From Mesostigma viride (lineage: Eukaryota > Streptophyta > Mesostigmatophyceae > Mesostigmatales > Mesostigmataceae), in assembly GCA_009746045.1 (NCBI GenBank), contig RPFO01000213.1:3337266-3401265 (forward strand): a stretch of DNA of 64,000 nucleotides. The letters are read 5' to 3'. Made by a program: the position numbers and the translations under genes. The stretch's first letter is position 1. The number at the start of each line of letters is the position of its first letter. The notes under the pieces are model-generated. The model did no database searches and was not told the origin of the DNA. It saw nothing but the letters and a program-made list of their open reading frames with translations. This document shows, piece by piece, positions 61,300 through 64,000 of the stretch.

Positions 61300-62115
61300 C
61301 TAACAGGACACCAGCTGAGTAGGGGAGTTACTAGGCTCTATCAATCCTGCTTCTAATAATGACACTAAAATCTGTTTTAGTTCCTTTAACTCGGTAGGGC
61401 CCATTCTATACATCGGAGAGTGCGTAGGAACTGCACCGTCCTTGATAACTACACGGTGTAAAACAGAACGAGGAGGAGGATAAGAAGGAGTCTTTTCTTC
61501 AAAAACCTTTGAGGAATCTATCACAGCCATGTATCTTACTATTTCATTTTCAGTAAATCCCACTCCTATTGTATCCACTGTGTTTATATCTATATCCACA
61601 CTATTATTAGTGATAGGTATCTCCTGTACTTCTAACTGAAGGAACATACATAATAAATATCCATATTCCTTTAGTTCAGAACGCAACTCATCATTGGACA
61701 TTAATACTTCAGGTATAGGTCTTACAGGAGGATCAACAGGTGTAGGAGGAGTAATATCTACCAAGGATAAATTTTCCAATCTATAATGACGTTCAGGTAC
61801 CCAGTAAGAGCTATCTGGAAACCAAATGACCATGGTATCATAATTAATAGTAATCTTATTATCCTGGTGCCAATCTAATCCTAGTAATACATCAGCGGTA
61901 GTGATAGGGCCTATAGTGGCCGTCAGGTTGACAGTACGTCCTTGTATAACCATGGGAAGGGACACCGTACCCGGGGAATGACTGGTGCGACCATCAGCAT
62001 AATGAACAGTAACGGGTTTGGTGTGAGGGGTAGGGACTAGTCCTAAACGCCTAACTAGGGCTTCGCTCACAAAGGAGCTAGCCGCACCGCTATCTACCAA
62101 CACAGAGACATTCAA
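61300..62115 (-). CDS. Chromovirus protease and start of reverse transcriptase
   Basis: A 271-codon frame. It has the aspartic protease active site VLVDSGAASSFVSEAL and the later VLLGLDWHQ flap-to-Gly region, then a linker and the RT N-terminus (YPPPRSVLHRVVIKDGA, LLEAGLIEPSNSP). It terminates at 61300 just where the next frame continues with the VLLVPKPNG-type motif. The break is at a C-run, consistent with a one-base deletion or a programmed shift. Another break near 62125 separates it from upstream sequence. It is part of one Gag-Pol unit with the neighbouring pieces. Confidence 0.85.
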   Translation of the reverse strand: MNVSVLVDSGAASSFVSEALVRRLGLVPTPHTKPVTVHYADGRTSHSPGTVSLPMVIQGRTVNLTATIGPITTADVLLGLDWHQDNKITINYDTMVIWFPDSSYWVPERHYRLENLSLVDITPPTPVDPPVRPIPEVLMSNDELRSELKEYGYLLCMFLQLEVQEIPITNNSVDIDINTVDTIGVGFTENEIVRYMAVIDSSKVFEEKTPSYPPPRSVLHRVVIKDGAVPTHSPMYRMGPTELKELKQILVSLLEAGLIEPSNSPTQLVSC

Positions 62116-62308
62116 GAGTTCATCAGCATGCAGAAAGGGTCTACAACAGTGTGAGGGACGGTTAAACCACCATTCAAGAACATAAGAGGACGCACACGTA
62201 GTGGTAGGGAAGATTCAGCTCCTACAGAGGTTATAAAAACAGGCAGGCAAAAATTTTTATCTGGGGTACTATCTAAGGACCTGTCCAGGTTACCCCCGGC
62301 TGACAGGC

Positions 62309-62481
62309 CTACTGTTCCCCCTCCCCCCCCAAATCCATAGGAACTAACCCCGAAGAAGACCCTGGCGAAAAAGCCACTGCTGGAGGGTCACGAGGGAGCG
62401 AAGAGGGTGCGGGAGCCTGATTATCATAGGGGAACCCTGGGGATCCTGTCTGCACAGCATTCAGCCTACTAGGGGTAGCTG
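62309..62481 (-). pseudogene. Chromovirus gag, C-terminal part
   Basis: Pro/Ser-rich linker ending LVPMDLGGEGEQ-stop at a G8 run, where a one-base indel is likely. In silico removal of the hAT insert (62490-63784) and one target duplication joins this in frame to the zinc-knuckle part at 63793-64000. Confidence 0.75.
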
Positions 62482-62489
62482 AAGGACCG

Positions 62490-63784
62490 GGTTGGTCAGT
62501 ACGCCGTACGGAGCCGCAAAAATACGGGAAAACGTACACTGAAGGCCTCCGCCGTATATACGCGTACTTTACTTCAGAATACGCGGTGTGGACTTAGAAT
62601 TTTTCGGGGGTACCAGCGGGCAGCGGGCACTGGCGCGGTGCCCAGGTTCTGGGCGCGGCGCGTTCACTGCACATTTGAGATTTTTACTACTAGAAGTAGA
62701 TGCGTACAGTTCTTTCCATAAAGCGCAAGCCTTGCAAAATCTTTGGCCGGTAGGAGACAGCTAGGACTAGGTACATAACGCATAATGCCAGCAAATGCCA
62801 GCTGTGCTACTGACGGTGTAATGCAATATCGCGACGACGAGGCCAGTGCGACTGTGCGATAGTGTGCAGCCATTTTCGATTTGCAGCCATGCCGAAGAAA
62901 GGGCCTGAATGGGATTTCGTTGTCGAGAAGAAAGAAGCAGTCACAGATGCTGTTAGTAACACAACGCAGTATGTGTCGAGGATGTTCTGCTCATTTTGCA
63001 ACAAGAACTTCTCCTAGAAGGCGGGGCCAATCAGCGTATTCTGAGTCCGTGCACACTTTGCCGGAATCGCAGGGGAAGGGATGTTACCCTGCAACAAAAT
63101 TCCACCGAATATCCGGAGCAGGTTTCTCAGGATTGCTAACAACAAGTTGCAGAAGTCAGACGCCAAGAAGCATCACAATTTGAACAGGGCAGTGGCGGAG
63201 ATGGGAGGGGCTGCGCCGGCTGACTTGTCGTCGGTTCCCAGCAAAGGCCAGCTGAGCATCACCAAATGGCTGGTTCCCGTCGACGAGAAAGGTGTCCAGC
63301 TGCTGGCTGCCGAATTTTTTATCGAGAACGGCATTGCCTTCAATGCGGCTGAGAGCGCCTCTTTCAAGCAGATGGTGGCCGGCATGATCCAGTACAAAGG
63401 AGGGCACGTCACCCCTCCTTCTCGGAAGTTGTGTCTTATGTCCTCTCATGCATTATATAGTGGATGGCTTTCCTTACATTTAACTAATTAATTGATTCCT
63501 TACAGTTCCCGTTGCAGTCTGCTCCCCCCAGCATTTAACAAATCATAATCAGATAGGATTGCAGGGCATAAATTAATGGAAGATGTTAATAAATAAGCAT
63601 ATACACCAAATTTCAGTTGCAATAACTGCATGACCATCATCAAGGAGCGTGCTAATTGGGTGACTGACAATTGGACCACAAAAACTGTCGCGTATTTTAC
63701 TGCCGCGTATTTTACACCCCCCACGTATAATACGCGTATTTTAGGTCCGCGTATTATACCCCGTACCCGTATTTGCCAACCCGG
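62490..63784 (+). mobile_element. hAT DNA transposon, internally deleted, inserted in gag
   Basis: A 1,295-bp element with 8-bp target duplication CTGAAGGA (62482-62489 and 63785-63792) and inverted ends CCGGGTTGG (62490-62498; complement at 63776-63784). Eight-base duplications and the coding content (below) identify the hAT superfamily. Its subterminal regions are rich in TACG/CGTA and CGCGTATT words. It keeps only the front of the transposase, so it is a Ds-like derivative that could be mobilised only in trans. Confidence 0.88.
62889..63491 (+). pseudogene. hAT transposase N-terminal fragment (BED finger and DUF659-like region)
   Basis: From ATG 62889 a short frame gives CSFCNKNFS then a stop at 63013-63015. 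The frame ending at 63491 continues with VRAHFAGIAGEGMLPCNKIPP, which supplies the His and Cys of a BED zinc finger. Next come ITKWLVPVDEKG and AAEFFIENGIAFNAAESASF, then FKQMVAGMIQYKGGHVTPPSR, the pattern at the start of hAT-type DUF659 domains. The catalytic core and dimerisation region are missing. The fragment is interrupted by a stop and is not functional. Confidence 0.8.
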
Positions 63785-63792
63785 CTGAAGGA

Positions 63793-64000
63793 ATGCGTCC
63801 TGAAGTAGGGCGAATAGGAGCACGCTGAGGGGTACGAGGAGGGCGAGCGTCGGGATGAGGGGGAGCACCCGAAAGGAACTTGGGGCACTCACGTTTAAGA
63901 TGACCTACTTCCTTACAATGATAGCATGTGATATGAGAGACATCAAGGGCTGAAAGGTCAGTAACACAGATATCTAATTCTTCTACATAGGAGTTCTCCT
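63793..64000 (-). pseudogene. Chromovirus gag with CCHC zinc knuckle (runs off the window)
   Basis: On the minus strand the open frame encodes CYHCKEVGHLKREC, a perfect CX2CX4HX4C retroviral-type zinc knuckle that binds the element's RNA, followed by a Pro/Arg-rich linker. It continues upstream past 64000. The hAT insertion interrupts it. Confidence 0.88.

Overview
This is eukaryotic nuclear DNA, most likely from a green alga. Protein-coding genes are split by GT-AG introns. The two best single-copy genes are an ABC1-family kinase of plastid/mitochondrial type and the gamete fusogen HAP2/GCS1. A short stretch of TTTAGGG-like telomeric sequence lies in the interior, and most of the rest is nested transposable elements. 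I cannot name the species. Exon boundaries are hand-placed from splice consensus, frame continuity and family motifs, with no transcript evidence.

Layout. 1-5 kb: two copies of an ORF1-only retroelement (an L1-type ORF1 protein and no reverse transcriptase) meet tail to tail at an (AATT)n tract; one is split by a TTAA-flanked DNA element. 5-7.5 kb: small repeats and a decayed LINE holding further insertions. 7.1-8.4 kb: an unidentified coding relic. 9.7-14.8 kb (-): five-exon ABC1K gene. 15.5-24.2 kb (+): eight-exon HAP2/GCS1 gene, divergent from ABC1K across about 660 bp. Its exon 5 carries 59 consecutive Ser codons and its last intron holds about 1 kb of an 11-bp minisatellite.

24.7-28.3 kb: more ORF1-only copies and a second-family TTAA element. 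29.0-31.0 kb: a small secreted-protein gene with a UBA-like segment and a PAN/apple-like Cys-rich domain. 31.5-40.9 kb: a mosaic of ORF1-only copies, a third TTAA element and copies of a Penelope-like (YIDD) retroelement. 41.6-42.1 kb: an exon with two RIN4/NOI-like FGDW motifs.

43.3-48.2 kb: a decayed LINE split by a 1.7-kb insert with a 22-bp target duplication. 48.2-53.9 kb: a 5.7-kb element with perfect 14-bp terminal inverted repeats (CACTA-like ends) and CTCAG-rich subterminal arrays. 54.9 kb to the window end (-): a Ty3/gypsy chromovirus with its 3' LTR, chromodomain integrase, an extra 732-codon ORF after pol, and a hAT deletion derivative (8-bp target duplication) inserted in gag.

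The host genes stand alone and do not form a pathway. The transposons do interact: non-autonomous DNA elements sit in ORF1 elements, retroelement tails sit in other retroelements' 3' regions, and a hAT sits in gag. Target duplications allow much of the insertion order to be read.
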